A stretch of DNA of 64,000 bases from NCBI RefSeq assembly GCF_042186555.1, contig NC_133336.1, positions 38,806,338 to 38,870,337 of the forward strand, given 5' to 3'. The notes under the pieces were generated by a model. The model saw nothing but the letters and a program-made list of their open reading frames with translations, was not told the DNA's origin and ran no database searches. This document shows, piece after piece, positions 32,875-44,149 of the stretch; position 1 is the stretch's first letter; every line of letters starts with the position of its first letter. This DNA comes from Aquarana catesbeiana (taxonomy: Eukaryota; Chordata; Amphibia; Anura; Ranidae). The position numbers and the translations under genes were made by a program.

Positions 32875-33835
32875 TGCGGGTTTCCTTTCCTTTTTCCTTT
32901 CTTTTTCTTTCCTTTTTCCTTTCCTTTCCTTTGTTTTTTTCTTTTATACTTTTCTTTTTCCTTCCTTTTTCCTTATCCTTTCTTTTTTCTGTTCCTATTT
33001 ACCTTATTCTTTCTTTTCCTTTTTTTCCTTTTCCTTTTCCATTTCCTTTTTTTCTTTCCCTTTTCGCTTTCCTTTCCCTTTCCTTTTTCCTTTCTCCTTT
33101 TCCTTTTTCCCTTTCCTTTTTTTCTTTCCCTTTTCCCTTTCCTTTCCCTTTTAATTTTCCCTTTCCTTTTTCCTTTCTCCTTTCCTTTTTTTCTTTTCCT
33201 TTTCCCTTTCCTTTCCCCTTTACTTTTTTCATTCCTTTTCCTATATCCTTTCCTTTTTCCATTACCCTTTCCTTTCCTTTTCCCTTATCCTTTCCTTTTT
33301 TCCTTTTCTTTCATTTCCTTTTCCTTCATTTTTCCTTTTCCCTTTCCTTTTTTCCTTTTCCCTTTCCTTTCTCCTATCATTTCCTTTTCCCTTTCCTTTT
33401 TTTCTTTCCCTTTTCCCTTTCCTTTCCCTTTTCATTTTCCCTTTCCTTTTTCCTTTCTCCTTTTGCTTTTCCCTTTCCTTTTTTTCTTTCCCTTTTCCCT
33501 TTCCTTTCTCCTTTTCCCTTTCCCTTTCCTTTTTTTCTTTCCCTTTCCTTTCCCTTTTCATTTTCCCTTTCCTTTTTCCTTTCTCCTTTTCCCTTTCCTT
33601 TTCCCTTTCCGTTTTCCTTTCTCCTTTTCCTTTCCTTTCCCCTTTACTTTTTTCATTCCTTTTCCCCATATCCTTTCCTTTTTCCATTACCCTTTCCTTT
33701 CCTTTTTCCCTCATCCTTTCCTTTTTTTCCTTTTCTTTCATTTCCTTTTTTCCTTTTCCCTTTCCTTTTTTCCTTTTCCCTTTCCCTTTCCTTTCTCCTA
33801 TCATTTTCTTTCCTTTTCCCTTTCCTTTTCCCTTT
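32875..33835 (+). repeat. ~960-bp polypyrimidine tract (TTTCC/CCTTTT)n
   Basis: Almost pure C/T on the plus strand in TTTCC, TTTTCCC and TTTTTCC words, with rare interruptions (CAT, ATACC). Higher-order copies of ~200-300 bp are visible (CCTTTACTTTTTTCATTCC at about 33219 and 33639). The long open frame across it encodes only Phe/Pro/Ser/Leu and is not a gene. Confidence 0.95.
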
Positions 33836-33960
33836 GGTTGCTAGAGGTTACAGCACACATTACGGCTCACTTATTAGTTACTAGATGTTACAGCACATGA
33901 TTTATGCTTGTTGATTGGTTGCTAGAGATTACGGTACATCAATACTGCTCACTGATTGAA
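33836..33960 (+). repeat. Short tandem repeat (TTGGTTGCTAGAGGTTAC)
   Basis: Three imperfect units of TTGGTTGCTAGAGGTTACAG plus CACATTACGGCTCACT-like sequence. Confidence 0.7.
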
Positions 33961-34710
33961 ATGAATGAGCTGCCCTACACATGATCTACATCTTTATCCA
34001 CCCTTTGCATCCTAAAACCCATGCTAACCTCTGCACCCCAAACCTCCCCCATCCTCTCCACTCCAATCCTCCTCCCCTTTAACTCTACCTGCTTCCTCTG
34101 CTCATCTTTTCACCCACTTCCCTTACCTCTATACATCCCCTCCTTGCTCACCTGTGCACCCCAAACTGTAATTCCTTCTCTGCCTACCTCTGCACACCCC
34201 ACACTACCCTCCCCCCTCTAATTTGCTTACCTTTGCAGAATAGGCTGATGGTAGGTCTAATGACCACGGTTGTAGGCAGGACTTTCAAGCATGCCCCTTT
34301 ATCTTCCTAGTGGGCAGAATTCAGTATAGGTGATGATTGATATAACCTCAGGGAGTCATGATGTACAAATGAATACTGCCTGTATTTACATATGAATTCT
34401 GCAGTTTTGCCTCTATTTACATATGAATGCATCCGCTATTTACATATGAATGCCTCCACTATTTACATATCAATGCCGGTATTTACATGTAAACACAGGG
34501 CCTGCAGGTGAGTCATCTGTGCACAACAAAAGGGCAGAGCTGGGCAGCATTAGTAACAGAACGTCACACTGAGATATCAGGACACAGCACAGGACTAAAA
34601 CCTCAAGGGACGAGGGAATTTAAACTGGGATAGTTGGCAAGTATAAGGCAGTTGCTTTGGGCCCCACAACAATGACAGGGCCCAGGGCAGCTGTCTCTTT
34701 TGCCCTGCCT
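33961..34710. repeat. C/T-rich sequence and ~26-bp minisatellite (CTATTTACATATGAATGC)
   Basis: 34005-34225 is C/T-biased with repeated CTCTGCACCCCA words. 34385-34490 holds about four units containing TATTTACATATGAATGCC. No gene. Confidence 0.6.
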
Positions 34711-35590
34711 TAAAGAAGGCTCTGACCAGCTTTGCTCATCTAGAGAGTGACATTTTTGCCAATTCTTTTCTGCATTTAGCTCAAGCTCTGTCAGATTGGA
34801 TGGAACGCATCTGTGAACAGCAGATTTCAAGTCTTGCCACAGATTCTCAATTGGATTTAGGTCTGGACTTTAACTGGGCCATTACAACACATGAATATGC
34901 TTTGATATAAACCATTCCATTGTAGCTCTGGCTGTATGTTTAGGGTCGTTGTACTGCTGGAAGGTGAACCTCTGCCCCAGTCTCAAGACTTCTGTAGACT
35001 CTAACAGTTTTTCTTCTAAGATTACCCTGTATTTGATTCCACCCATCTTCCCATCAACTCTGACCAGCTTCCCTGTCTCTGCTGAAGAAAAGCATCCCCA
35101 GACCATGATGCTGCCACCACTGAGTTTCACAGTGGGGATGGTGTGTTCAGGGTGATGTGCAGTGTTAGTTTCCTTTATCCCCCACATACCTTTTCGCAAA
35201 CTGGACTTCTTATGCCTTTCTTTCAGCAATGGTTTTCTTCTTGCTACTCTTCCATAAAGACCAGCTTTGTGGAGTGCACGACTAATAGTTGCCCTGTGGA
35301 CAGATTTTCCCACCTGAGCTGTGGATCTCTGCAGCTCCTCCAGAGTTACCATGGACCTCTTGACTGCTTCTCTTTATTAATGCTCTCTTTTCCTGTCAGT
35401 TTAGGTGGACGGCCATGTCTTGGTAGGTTTGCAATTGTGCCATACTCTTTCCATTTTCGGATGATGAATTGAACAGTGCTTCGTGAGATGGTCAAAGGTG
35501 TGATTTTTTAATGTATAACCTAACCCTGCTTTAAACTTCTCCACAACCTTATCCCTGACTGTCTGGTGTGTTCCTTAGCCTTCGTGATGC
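34711..35590 (-). pseudogene. Tc1-like transposase pseudogene (element C, copy 1)
   Basis: Minus-strand reading shows SVHRATISRALHKAGLYGR and RKPLLKERHKK from the DNA-binding half, then GGSIMVWGCFSSAETGK and the second catalytic region, which reads QQYNDPKHTA (Tyr where Asp is expected). The stretch holding the first catalytic Asp is deleted between KGMWGIKETN and HTIPTVK. Stop codons follow HIHVL near 34880, before SPDLNPIENL. It is dead through a deletion, a missense change at a key residue and stops. Confidence 0.85.
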
Positions 35591-35942
35591 TGTTTGTTCA
35601 CTAAGATTCTCTAACAAACCTCTGAGGGCTTCGCAGAATAGCTGTATTTATACTGAGATTAAATTACACACAGGTGAACTCTATTTACTAATTAGGTGAC
35701 TTCTGAAGTCAGAAGGGGTATCAGAGTAAAGAGGGCTGAATACAAATGCACACCACACTTTTCAGATATTAATTTGGAAAAAATTTGAATACATTTATAA
35801 TTTTCCTTCCACTTCACAAATATATGCCACTTTGTGTTGGTCTATCATATTAAATCCCGATAAAATACATTTACGTTTTTGGTTGTAACATGACAAAATG
35901 TGGAAAATTTCAAGGGATATGAATACTTCTTTAAGGCACTGT
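34711..35942 (-). mobile_element. Tc1/mariner element C, copy 1 (one end missing)
   Basis: The right end AGGCACTGTA near 35942 and the adjacent sequence (ACAAAATGTGGAAAATTTCA) match the left end of copies at 37588 and 49660. The other end stops abruptly in the transposase 3' region at about 34711. Confidence 0.8.
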
Positions 35943-36190
35943 ACTTTCCTTTTTCTCTTTCCTTTCCTTTCTTATTTTCTTTTTCCTTTTCCCTTTTTCC
36001 TATCGTTCTCCTTTGCTTTCAATATCCTTCTTGCTTCTCTTGTTCGTTTCTTCTTCGCCTCCCATCCACCATCTTTAATTACCTCTGCCCCAATTCTTTC
36101 TCCATTCCTTCTTTGCTTTTCTTTTGCCCTTAATTCCTCAATTTCTCTTTCTCGCTCTCCTTCTCTAATTTTTTCTTCCCTTTTTTATTT
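35943..36190 (+). repeat. Pyrimidine-rich tract
   Basis: C/T-biased sequence (TTTCCTTTCCTTTC) next to the Tc1 end, similar to but more degenerate than 32875-33835. Confidence 0.7.
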
Positions 36191-37586
36191 GACAGAAAGA
36201 TAAAATTAATTAGTAAAAGTTAAATATTTTTTCTTCCTCTTCAACCTACTTGTATAAACAATTTGTACATTTTGGGCATTCTGAAGTCAACTAGAAAAAA
36301 AAATGGTTCAATAGAGCCACATGAACATTGTCAGATCTAATATCATACAGAAATCAGTATCAAGGTTATAAACCAGTTCAGCTCAAATCATAATACTTCA
36401 GTAATGCTTGGCACAATAGAACACAAGCATGAGAATGAAAGGGAAATAGGATTTTTAACCAATGAAATGGAATGCAGTTTTCGTGTTACTAGACTTTTTA
36501 TCTGACAGTAATACAGAGAAGCCTACAGAAATATAAAGTTAATAGATTCTTAATACCACCCTTGATAAACGGCGATCTTAAAGAAAAATGCGCTTTTATT
36601 GTTTAACATAGACTGATTCTGGTAAGTGCCTAGATGTATGATTACCATCATGGAGTTTAAATGGAGTTTAACAGAAGATCAATACCAATTATATCCATAT
36701 ATTAAAAAGTTTCTTTTTTTTTAAAACTGCATTAAATCAACAACCGCAGTTCAAAAATGACCTTGAAAATTATAGCCTCATGGGAAAAAAATTAACAATG
36801 GCTTAATTCTTTTTATGTTTTTTTTTTTTACTTCACCATTGTGAGCAGAATTTTATTGTTGGGTGGGCACTTGATAATAATGAAATACTTTAATATCTTT
36901 GAGTTTGCAAGGATTTATCTATATTAAATAAAGGTCTTTTATTTCCTACATGTGCTGATTGACCTTGGTCCCTTAGGCATTGAACCATACCTATTATACG
37001 TCATCTTTCTTGAAAGAGCAGCACGTGTTTCTGTCCTTTGTACCTTGGGCCACGTTTTAGGCATTGTGCAGGAAGGTCACAAATTTACTGAGAAGAAGCA
37101 CAGAGTTATATACATGTTTAAAGCATGTCAGAAATGTTTTCTTCCAGTTTGTAATAGATGGTACATCTGTGAGTTCGGAGAACAATGATAAATAACAATG
37201 CTGTCCACCTTATTTCTAGCTTGTCCAGTCTTGTTTTACAAAAAGCCAGGGAAAAGGCCCAAGGCAGTTTGCCGTGCAGGTGACATTTGTCGTTTTTGAA
37301 GCCATTGTGATATGAAAGATGTTTTTCTAGAAAGACACCATCCCTTCCATCAAAACTGTCTTTTGAGGTGGCATAAATGCATTGAGGAGTAAAAAATAAA
37401 TATTGTAAGTTTTAGGAAGTTGATTTTCAGTACATATATCCTAATCTTTAATCAAAATATGAGAAGCAACAAGGTGGAATTTTTTAGCTCACAAGTTCTG
37501 TGAGAAGATCGGTTTGATGTTTGAAAAATTCAGAAATTCAGATAAGTCTGCAGATTGGCCATATCCGCTAGGATCATACAGGCTGT
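36191..37586. other. Unique-looking A/T-rich DNA
   Basis: No repeat signature. A 78-codon frame at 36952-37188 lacks any recognisable domain and is not called. 36560-37480 has the texture of single-copy non-coding DNA. Confidence 0.35.
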
Positions 37587-37587
37587 A

Positions 37588-38168
37588 CAGTGCCTTGATA
37601 AAGTAATCATTCCCCTTGAATTTTCCAAATTTTCTAATGTTACAACCAAAAACCTAAATGCATTTTATTAGGATTTCATGTGATAGACCAACGCAAAGTG
37701 GCACATATTTGTGAAGTGGAAGGAAAATGATAAATGGTTTTGAACATTTTTTACAAATAAATATCTGAAAAGTGTGGCGTGCATTTGTATTCAGCCCCCT
37801 TTACTCTGATACCCCTAATTAAAATCTAGTGGAACCAATTGCCTTCAGAAGTCACCTAATTAGTAAATGGAGTCCACCTGTGTGTAATTTAATCTCAGTA
37901 TAAATACAGCTGTTCTGTAAAGCCCTCAGAGGTTTGTTAGAGAACCTTAGTGAAAAAAACAGCATCATGAAAGCCAAGGAATACACCAGACAGGTCAGGG
38001 ATAAAGTTGCAGAGAAGTTTAAAGCAGGGTTAGGTTATAGAAAATATCCCAAGGAAGAATCTGTCCACAGGACAACTATTAGTCGTGCTCTCCACAAATC
38101 TGACCTTTTTGGAAGAGTGGCAAGAAGAAAGCCATTGTTGAAAGAAAGCTATAAGAAGTCCCGGAAAA
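37588..38168 (+). mobile_element. Tc1/mariner element C, copy 2 (5' part only)
   Basis: The left terminus TACAGTGCCTTGATAAAGTA starts near 37588. ATG at 37964 begins MKAKEYTRQVRDKVAEKFKA. Part of the helix-turn-helix region is deleted (GYRKYPKEESVHRTTISRAL) and the element ends after KSYKKS-like coding near 38168. It is complementary in extent to copy 3. Confidence 0.8.
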
Positions 38169-38330
38169 CAGGAAAAGCAAGAAAAAATCTTTTGGCGGAG
38201 TTCTACTTCAAAAAAGAAAAAATGAACTCCAAGCACAAATCTTTCATATAAACCAATTAATCAGTAGCTACAAATTATTTAAGTCCACTTTGTGTGCACT
38301 AAATGCCTTTAGAAACCTAGATGTTACCTT

Positions 38331-38392
38331 ATAAGATAGAGATAAGATAAGATAAGATAAGATAAGATAAGATAAGATAAGATTTATTGTCA
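38331..38392. repeat. (GATAA)n microsatellite, 3' tail of a LINE
   Basis: About ten perfect GATAA units directly against the 3' end of the L2-type LINE on the minus strand. Short tandem 3' tails instead of poly(A) are characteristic of the L2/CR1 group. Confidence 0.9.
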
Positions 38393-39502
38393 TTGTAAAA
38401 CAAATCACATTGAAATTACATTTCTACTCCACACATTATGCATACATCACAATTTTCAACCATGCATTTACCACATAGGATTTAATTATACCAAAAAGTG
38501 TATAATATATATAAATATATAAAATTGTCCCCATATTATAAAAGGTATAAAAAGTGCCCTCATATAAAAACAAAAAACTAAACAAGACAGAAAAATAAAA
38601 CTATGTAACCTCTTTCATTTCATTCCTGCATTGATAGCCTTAACAGCCCTGGGAAAGAAGCTCTCTTTAAATCTATTTGTCCTTGTTATAATTACTCTAA
38701 AACGTCTCCCAGATGGCATTAATTCAGAGAAATGACAACCCGGATGAGTCGGGTCTCTCCCTATTTTTCCTGCTCTACAAAGGCAACGAGTCTCATATAT
38801 TTCTTCTAGAGAAACAAGTTCACACCCTACAATTTTCTGCGCTGTTCGAACCACTCTCCTTAAAGCATTGTTATCTGCCTGCGTACAACTAGGACACCAA
38901 ACTAGAATACAATACGTTAATGTACTCTCAATGGCAGAGCGATAGAAGGTCTCTAGCACCTTCCTTCCCAAGCCATTCTTCCTAAGGAGTCGCAAAAAAT
39001 ATAAACGCCGTTGCGATTTGTTAATAATGGCTTTAATGTTGATTGTCCATGATAAGTTTTCAGAAATGTATATTCCCAAAAACTTAAAGGTAGAGACCCG
39101 CTCCACGCACACGCCTTTAATTAAAAGTGGTGCTGGTTCAGGCCTGTTCCTTCTGAAATCTACAATCAGTTCCTTTGTTTTCCCAGTGTTTAGGATCAGG
39201 TTATTAGCTGTACACCATTCCACTATCCTATCAACCTCTCTCCTTTATGGCTCCTCATCATCTCCAGTGATACAACCAATTACGGTAGTGTCATCGGCAA
39301 ACTTAACTATACTTTTGGTCTTATAATAGGGGGTGCAGTCATATGTGTACAGTGAATAGAGAAAGGGACTTAAAACACAACCCTGCTGGGCTCCAGTACT
39401 CATTTCTCGCTTGGTAGAAACAAAGTAGCGGTGACATAATCGCTGTGCTGTATATAGCCTTTGAAGAGAGCAGAGCTGTGGGAGGAGCCCAGTAGGTTCC
39501 AC
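38391..39502 (-). mobile_element. L2-clade LINE, 5'-truncated
   Basis: Minus-strand 3' end of a non-LTR retrotransposon: reverse-transcriptase C-terminal region (38615-39502), ~220-bp 3' UTR and the tandem tail. The 5' truncation at about 39503 is typical of aborted target-primed reverse transcription. Confidence 0.85.
38615..39502 (-). pseudogene. L2-type reverse transcriptase fragment with one in-frame stop
   Basis: Minus-strand translation from 39502 shows GAQQGCVLSPFLYSLYTYDC and then KFADDTTVIG (FADD at 39290-39301), the catalytic YxDD-like motif of non-LTR reverse transcriptases. After GDDEEP a TAA at 39242-39244 replaces one codon. The same frame then runs on without interruption (REVDRIVEWCTANNLILNTG; FKFLGIYISENLSWT; YCILVWCPSCTQ) to the normal C-terminus at 38615. 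Only one nonsense change in ~290 codons indicates a relatively young copy. N-terminal fingers and the endonuclease are missing. Confidence 0.88.
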
Positions 39503-40880
39503 CTTCTACAGTCTGCCTGCAGAAAACTACAGAAGGGGCGGAGACAAAGACCAGTCACCCTGCACAAGGAGAGAGATCAGAAATTACTGGTCTTCGTTAG
39601 AGGAAGCTCTTGTAGAAGAATACACGACTATTGTATTTAGACAATATTTGTGTAACCTGAAGTTCAGATTTAAACAAAGAGACCAGGTACAGGACAAGAA
39701 AGATGGAAGACTTCTTTATTTTTTTATTCTCTGAATGATGGCGAATGGGTAGGAGAGTTGTATTAATGCAGAGTAATAAAATATAAATTTAGTTATTCCG
39801 TTCAAAAATTTCTAGCAGGTAACTTTTAAAGGGTAACCACTTTCGTGGGGGAATAAAATAGCAAATAAAGAAAAAATAATATAGTGCATATGATTGCGAC
39901 ACTAATCATTTTGTGATTGAATGTTATTAAAAATTACATTTCCTTTTCAATCTGCAGCCAATGTAATTTTCTGAGAATACATTGTAATATTGCTACTTGG
40001 AGTTGTTCTGTACAAAGAGTGTGTACTGACCACTCCCCAGAAACATAATTTCCTGCTTGTGTGATTGGCTCACCAATTTTCCCAGAAGTCTGCCTAAGAT
40101 ACAGATCACATTTCAGGCATCCCCTGCAACAAAAATGTCATTTTTTGAGAGATATTTTTAATAGGAACCGGTCTAAAGGGATGCAGGCCCAGCAGATTTC
40201 TTCATTAGTGCCCTGTAGCTCCACACCTGACAGTTAATTATGAAACCACTCCCATACGACCTACTCAGAACAGAGGCACAGAGAAGCACACGTGGATTTC
40301 TTCAGAACAACAAAAGGTAGGAATCTGCAACAAAGTTTGTTCTAATCCTTGCAATGTACATAGATCACCCAGAGGGGAATGTTTTTTTCTCAACAAAAGT
40401 GGAGTTACGCTTTAATAGTGAGACGACAGAGAGGAGATCAGTCCCTGGAGCAATGGACTGAAACAATGCAGCATATGTGATGGTTGAACACAGGATTGGA
40501 AGACTGAGTAGGCAAGTGAGCAGTAAATAGAGCTGTTAGCAGGTAAGTAAAAGATATGCAGATGTTCAGGAATGGCTCAAAGTTGGTGCCAAGGCGGCAG
40601 CTGATGGGTGGATCAGATATGGAGTCAGATGACCAGATCTGGTGCAAAAAGAGCAGGTGGAAGTGTGGTCATGCTGCAAGCCAATGTTGGTACAGGAGGT
40701 GAATAGCATAGATAGCAGGACCAGTCAAGACAAGCCAGGGTCGATATCAGGGAATATAAAAGTTTTAAATAAAAGTAATCTCATTCGAAACTACTTCACT
40801 ACAAGCCTTCCCCAATCATAGGATGCAGACTCCAAAATGGTCTGTGATCCATTAACATCAGAGGCAGAAATACAAGGACC
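39503..40880. other. Unassigned intergenic DNA
   Basis: No gene or element boundary recognised. Mixed sequence with short open frames only. Confidence 0.35.
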
Positions 40881-40888
40881 ATACCTAA

Positions 40889-40960
40889 GCTCCTGAAGGA
40901 GTGAAACGCTTAAGAGGAGCAGTTGGATTTTCCCTGTATCAGGTGATACCAATAAATGTA
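40889..40960 (+). repeat. GAAG/GAAACGC module g, with AATAAA
   Basis: AGCTCCTGAAGGAGTGAAAC followed by GCTTAAGAGGAGC, with AATAAA at 40951-40956. A compact version of the recurrent motif, where the GAAG and GAAACG cores are only a few bases apart. Confidence 0.6.
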
Positions 40961-41196
40961 CTTTGAATTTTTTTAAGTTAAGCGACTCCATCCTTGCTTG
41001 TTTACATCTTGGGAAATATGGAGCATAAGCTAATAGGTACTGCTGAAGACAAGTGTAAGGAAGAGCATGTCAATAGACTAGATGGCTTCTCTGGACCAAC
41101 TTCTGTGCACAGGCTAATACATGTTCCCTTTTGTGCTTGCAGAAATTGGGCACTTGCTAATGTGCAATTGCACAAACACGTGGTCACGTGCACTTG

Positions 41197-41690
41197 TGAC
41201 AGATGTTGGCGCCAAACGGGCTATATAAACTGGGCCAATGCTCAGGATCAGTGCTGCTTTGTCTTCAGCCTCCTGTGTATCCTGTGTTCCTGTGATTCTG
41301 TATCCTGATTCCAGTTGCTGACCTGGCTTGTCTTGACCACTGTCTGAAATCCACCTGCACTGACCTCGGCTTGACCCCTGACCTCCGCCTCTGTCTCCAT
41401 TGGCTCTTGCTTCACTCATCGGTTCCAGACCGTGACCACACTCCTGCCTGTGCCCTGCACCCGATCCATCCTGTCTATGACCCAGCCTGCCTGACCCTGC
41501 TACTCTGTCTGCTGTCACCGGTACCCACCTACCACCCTGCTACCAGCAACCGTCTCAGCTGCCCATTGTTGCCAGCGCCATCCTGCCTTAGTCTGCTGCC
41601 TACCAGCTGCCTACCAGCTCGCCTGCTTAGTGGAGCCTTCTGATGATCTCAGCGGCCCAGCATGGACACCTGCCCTGCTGCTAGAAAGAC
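41197..41690 (+). mobile_element. Possible Gypsy-type LTR fragment
   Basis: A TATA-like GGGCTATATAAACTGGG at about 41219 is followed by a long C/T-rich run with CCTGTGTTCCTGTGATTC and CTTGACC words, the style of the LTRs at 20346 and 51751. I could not find TG/CA ends with a target duplication, so this is tentative. Confidence 0.3.
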
Positions 41691-42130
41691 TTACATAGTT
41701 ACACAGTAAGTCTGGTTAAAAAAATGCCAATAGAAGGGGAAAAAATTATAATCCTATATATCCAATCCTATACCCTCAGTTGATCCAGAGGAAGGCAAAA
41801 AAAAACCCAATAAAGTATGATCCAATTTTCTCTAGCAGGGGACAATTATCCTTCCTGATTCCCCAAGGGGCAATTAGATGTTCCCTGGATCAAATTTACC
41901 TATAAATATTAGTAACCAATTATGTGTATCTAGGAAAGAATCCAGGCCTTTCTTAAAACAGTCTACTGAGCTGGCCAGAACCACCTCTTGATGGAGTCCA
42001 TTCCACCTTTTCAACTCTTACCGTGAAGAAGTCTTTCCATATTTGGAGATGAAATCTCTTTTCCTCCAGTCCCCTCTTGTCCTCTGGGATGACATTAAAG
42101 TAAAATAACTCAACACCAAGTTCACTAATA
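41690..42130 (-). mobile_element. LINE-like 3' fragment with AACTATGTAA tail (minus strand)
   Basis: Minus-strand end ...TAACCAGACTTACTGTGTAA and CTATGTAAG (41690-41712) resembles the plus-strand tail at 62240-62268. The body (TCCAGGCCTTTCTTAAAAC, GAACCACCTCTTGATGGAG) is a high-copy frog repeat I recall but cannot name. No reverse transcriptase here. Confidence 0.45.
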
Positions 42131-42472
42131 GTTACAGGCACTTGTGCCACTCTGTACTCCTGCGCCTCCTGTTTATACTATCAGGGGCTCCGAGTCAGAG
42201 AGACCTTCCTCATCATATCAGGCTCTACTACCAGGTACGTGATAACAAGTCAACACTGAGCATGTGTAACTATCCAGTTTAAATAGTCCACTTGGTGCCT
42301 ACAATAGCAGTACTTTTGACTGCTGAGGAGCATAGGCCCGAATTCATACTAACCATAACTACCAATAACCTTGCCTAATAAATGACACTCAGACAAATTA
42401 AAGTTGAAAGGGTAAGGCCACAGCTTTATTTAAATTTTCACATAAACAACTTTCCGACATAAACATTTTAAC
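42131..42472. other. Unassigned DNA up to a retroposon target site
   Basis: Ends in AAACATTTTAAC at 42461-42472, the left copy of a 12-bp target duplication. Confidence 0.5.
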
Positions 42473-42965
42473 ATCCCAGTTCTCCTTCCTTATTAGGGAC
42501 AACTGCTATACTTTTTCCTCTCCCTGTTAATTAATCCTTCCCCCCGCCCCTCCTTACTCAAATATTGTCTTAGTTATAGGTATCACTTTTTCGAATTCTT
42601 TTTTCTGTTCCTTTTCTTTCCCTTGTATGGTATATTTTATTTCCACCCGGCCATCAGGACGTATAGCATCCCGATACTATTTGAATCTTATTTCTAGCAT
42701 AGCTTGACATTTATGTTTTTCTGCTAGGGTCACTATTATGGTCATTTGTGAATTCCCTCAGCTCTACCTGTTGTCCATCATTTTTCGAAACTAGTATATT
42801 TTATGTTGCTCAGCTGAGTAGGGTATTGCTGGGACAACCGATTTGTATATTGGTTGCTGTGACCCTATTGTTTCTATTTCATAATGGTATTATATGTTAC
42901 ATGTTTATGTCAGTTACTTGGGATTTATACCGTATCCTCTTTGAAAAATAAAGGAATTACAGAAA
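42473..42965 (+). mobile_element. LINE-type retroposed 3' end, 12-bp target duplication
   Basis: AAACATTTTAAC flanks it on both sides (42461-42472 and 42966-42977). The right end carries AATAAAGG and an A-rich tail (42946-42965). The interior is A/T-rich with no coding region. Long variable target duplications plus an A-rich tail indicate target-primed reverse transcription. The family is not certain; L1-like is my guess. Confidence 0.65.
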
Positions 42966-42977
42966 AAACATTTTAAC

Positions 42978-43500
42978 CCGTGCCAGTCACAGATGTACTG
43001 TGAGCACTTCTTGAAACCTTAACTGGACCTAGACTAAGAGGCCTGTCATCACCATTAGTACCGGACAGACAGATTAGTTGAACTTCCACGGAAGGGCTTA
43101 GCCCAATAAATAAGACATTTAAATCTGGCAAAGAAAAAAAAAGCGCTAGGGAAGCTGTGATGACCGACCTAAAGAAAAGAAAGGGCGGGCGCAACTTTTA
43201 TAGAGTTCAGGCCCAGCCTTTCACCTCATGTCCAATTAGCCAATCATCTTGAACCGCTTTAATTCATACTATTAACTACTCTCTTGTCACTAAGCCATGC
43301 TCACTGCAGTTAAGGCTCCCTTTCCCAATTGGGCTCAAGGTGCCTTCATTCGAGCACATGTTCATACATGCCTGGGCATTACATTATAGATAGCAGCAAC
43401 CCCTGGCATATGGCTACAAGTCAACTTGCTTCTGCACGTGGATGTTCCTACAAAAGCATCTACACAACAAAAAATATTTAGCCTACGGGACTTTTAAAGA
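42978..43500. other. Unassigned DNA
   Basis: Continuation of the sequence interrupted at 42473; nothing recognised. Confidence 0.4.
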
Positions 43501-43702
43501 GTCACACCTCAAACAAAATATATAAAAAATATGAAAAATTTATTGACATTCATTTAAAAACCACATATAATGCAACAACTTATTACTGAACATTAATGCA
43601 TGAATCATGTTTCATAGAGATCACATGAAAAAACCTTTTTGATAGGACCTAAGAGTACCATGAAGATACCACCATCAATCTGCAGCAACTGTGTAACTGA
43701 TC

Positions 43703-43741
43703 TCGACGCGTTTCGTGAGACAGATCTTGCTTCTTCAGGAG
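43703..43741 (-). repeat. GAAG/GAAACGCG module f
   Basis: On the minus strand CTCCTGAAGAAGCAAGATCT is followed by CTCACGAAACGCGTCGAG, the best-preserved form of the motif in the window. Confidence 0.75.
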
Positions 43742-43883
43742 AGCCACAGGAGAGTATCTGGAGATAAAAGGCAAAAAATCAATGAAGGGAAAAAAGGGAA
43801 AAAAGTCTTTCTTAAAAAATATATATTGTATGAAAGATATTTCCGATATACTCATCTTACAGTTAGTTGCAAAATGCTTGTCC

Positions 43884-44100
43884 TTGATGATGCCCTGTGG
43901 GAGGGTGAAACGTTGACGCTATTTCTGGCATCACTGACGTCACTTCCGGTTCACTTCTGGTCCTGTGGAACGCACGCCAGGAACGGCATTTTTACACCCA
44001 CAGCTCCATTTTGAGGCTTGTTTTTATCATACTTGTTGTAAGTACCCACTCCCTTCTTTAATAAAACCTTTTTAATGGTACTTCACTATCAGTTTCCTTC
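43884..44100 (+). repeat. GAAACGTTG module b, with AATAAA
   Basis: CCTTGATGATGCCCTGTGGG then AGGGTGAAACGTTGACG, followed by GACGTCACTTCCGGTTCAC and CTCCATTTTGAGG, with AATAAA at 44060-44065. Same word order as module a. Confidence 0.7.
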
Positions 44101-44149
44101 TATTTTTACTTCTGGGTACCTGCCGTGTTCTGGCTGAGAAACTCTTTAA

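Noticed and set aside
33262..33804. 180-codon Lys/Glu/Arg/Gly-rich minus-strand frame
   Set aside because: Reverse strand of the polypyrimidine tract.
32850..33884. 344-codon open frame of Phe, Pro, Ser and Leu
   Set aside because: It is a translation of the polypyrimidine tract. Stop codons need purines, so long frames are expected there.
36952..37188. 78-codon frame after a pyrimidine-rich, acceptor-like sequence
   Set aside because: No recognisable domain, no second exon, and the acceptor-like tract is weak in an A/T-rich region.
38200..38220. GGCGGAGTTCTACTTC as another AGCGGAGTT element end
   Set aside because: No TTAA next to it and no reciprocal end nearby.
41205..41220. GGCGCCAAACGGG as a retroviral primer binding site
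   Set aside because: It precedes, not follows, the TATA-like box and no LTR end with CA is adjacent.
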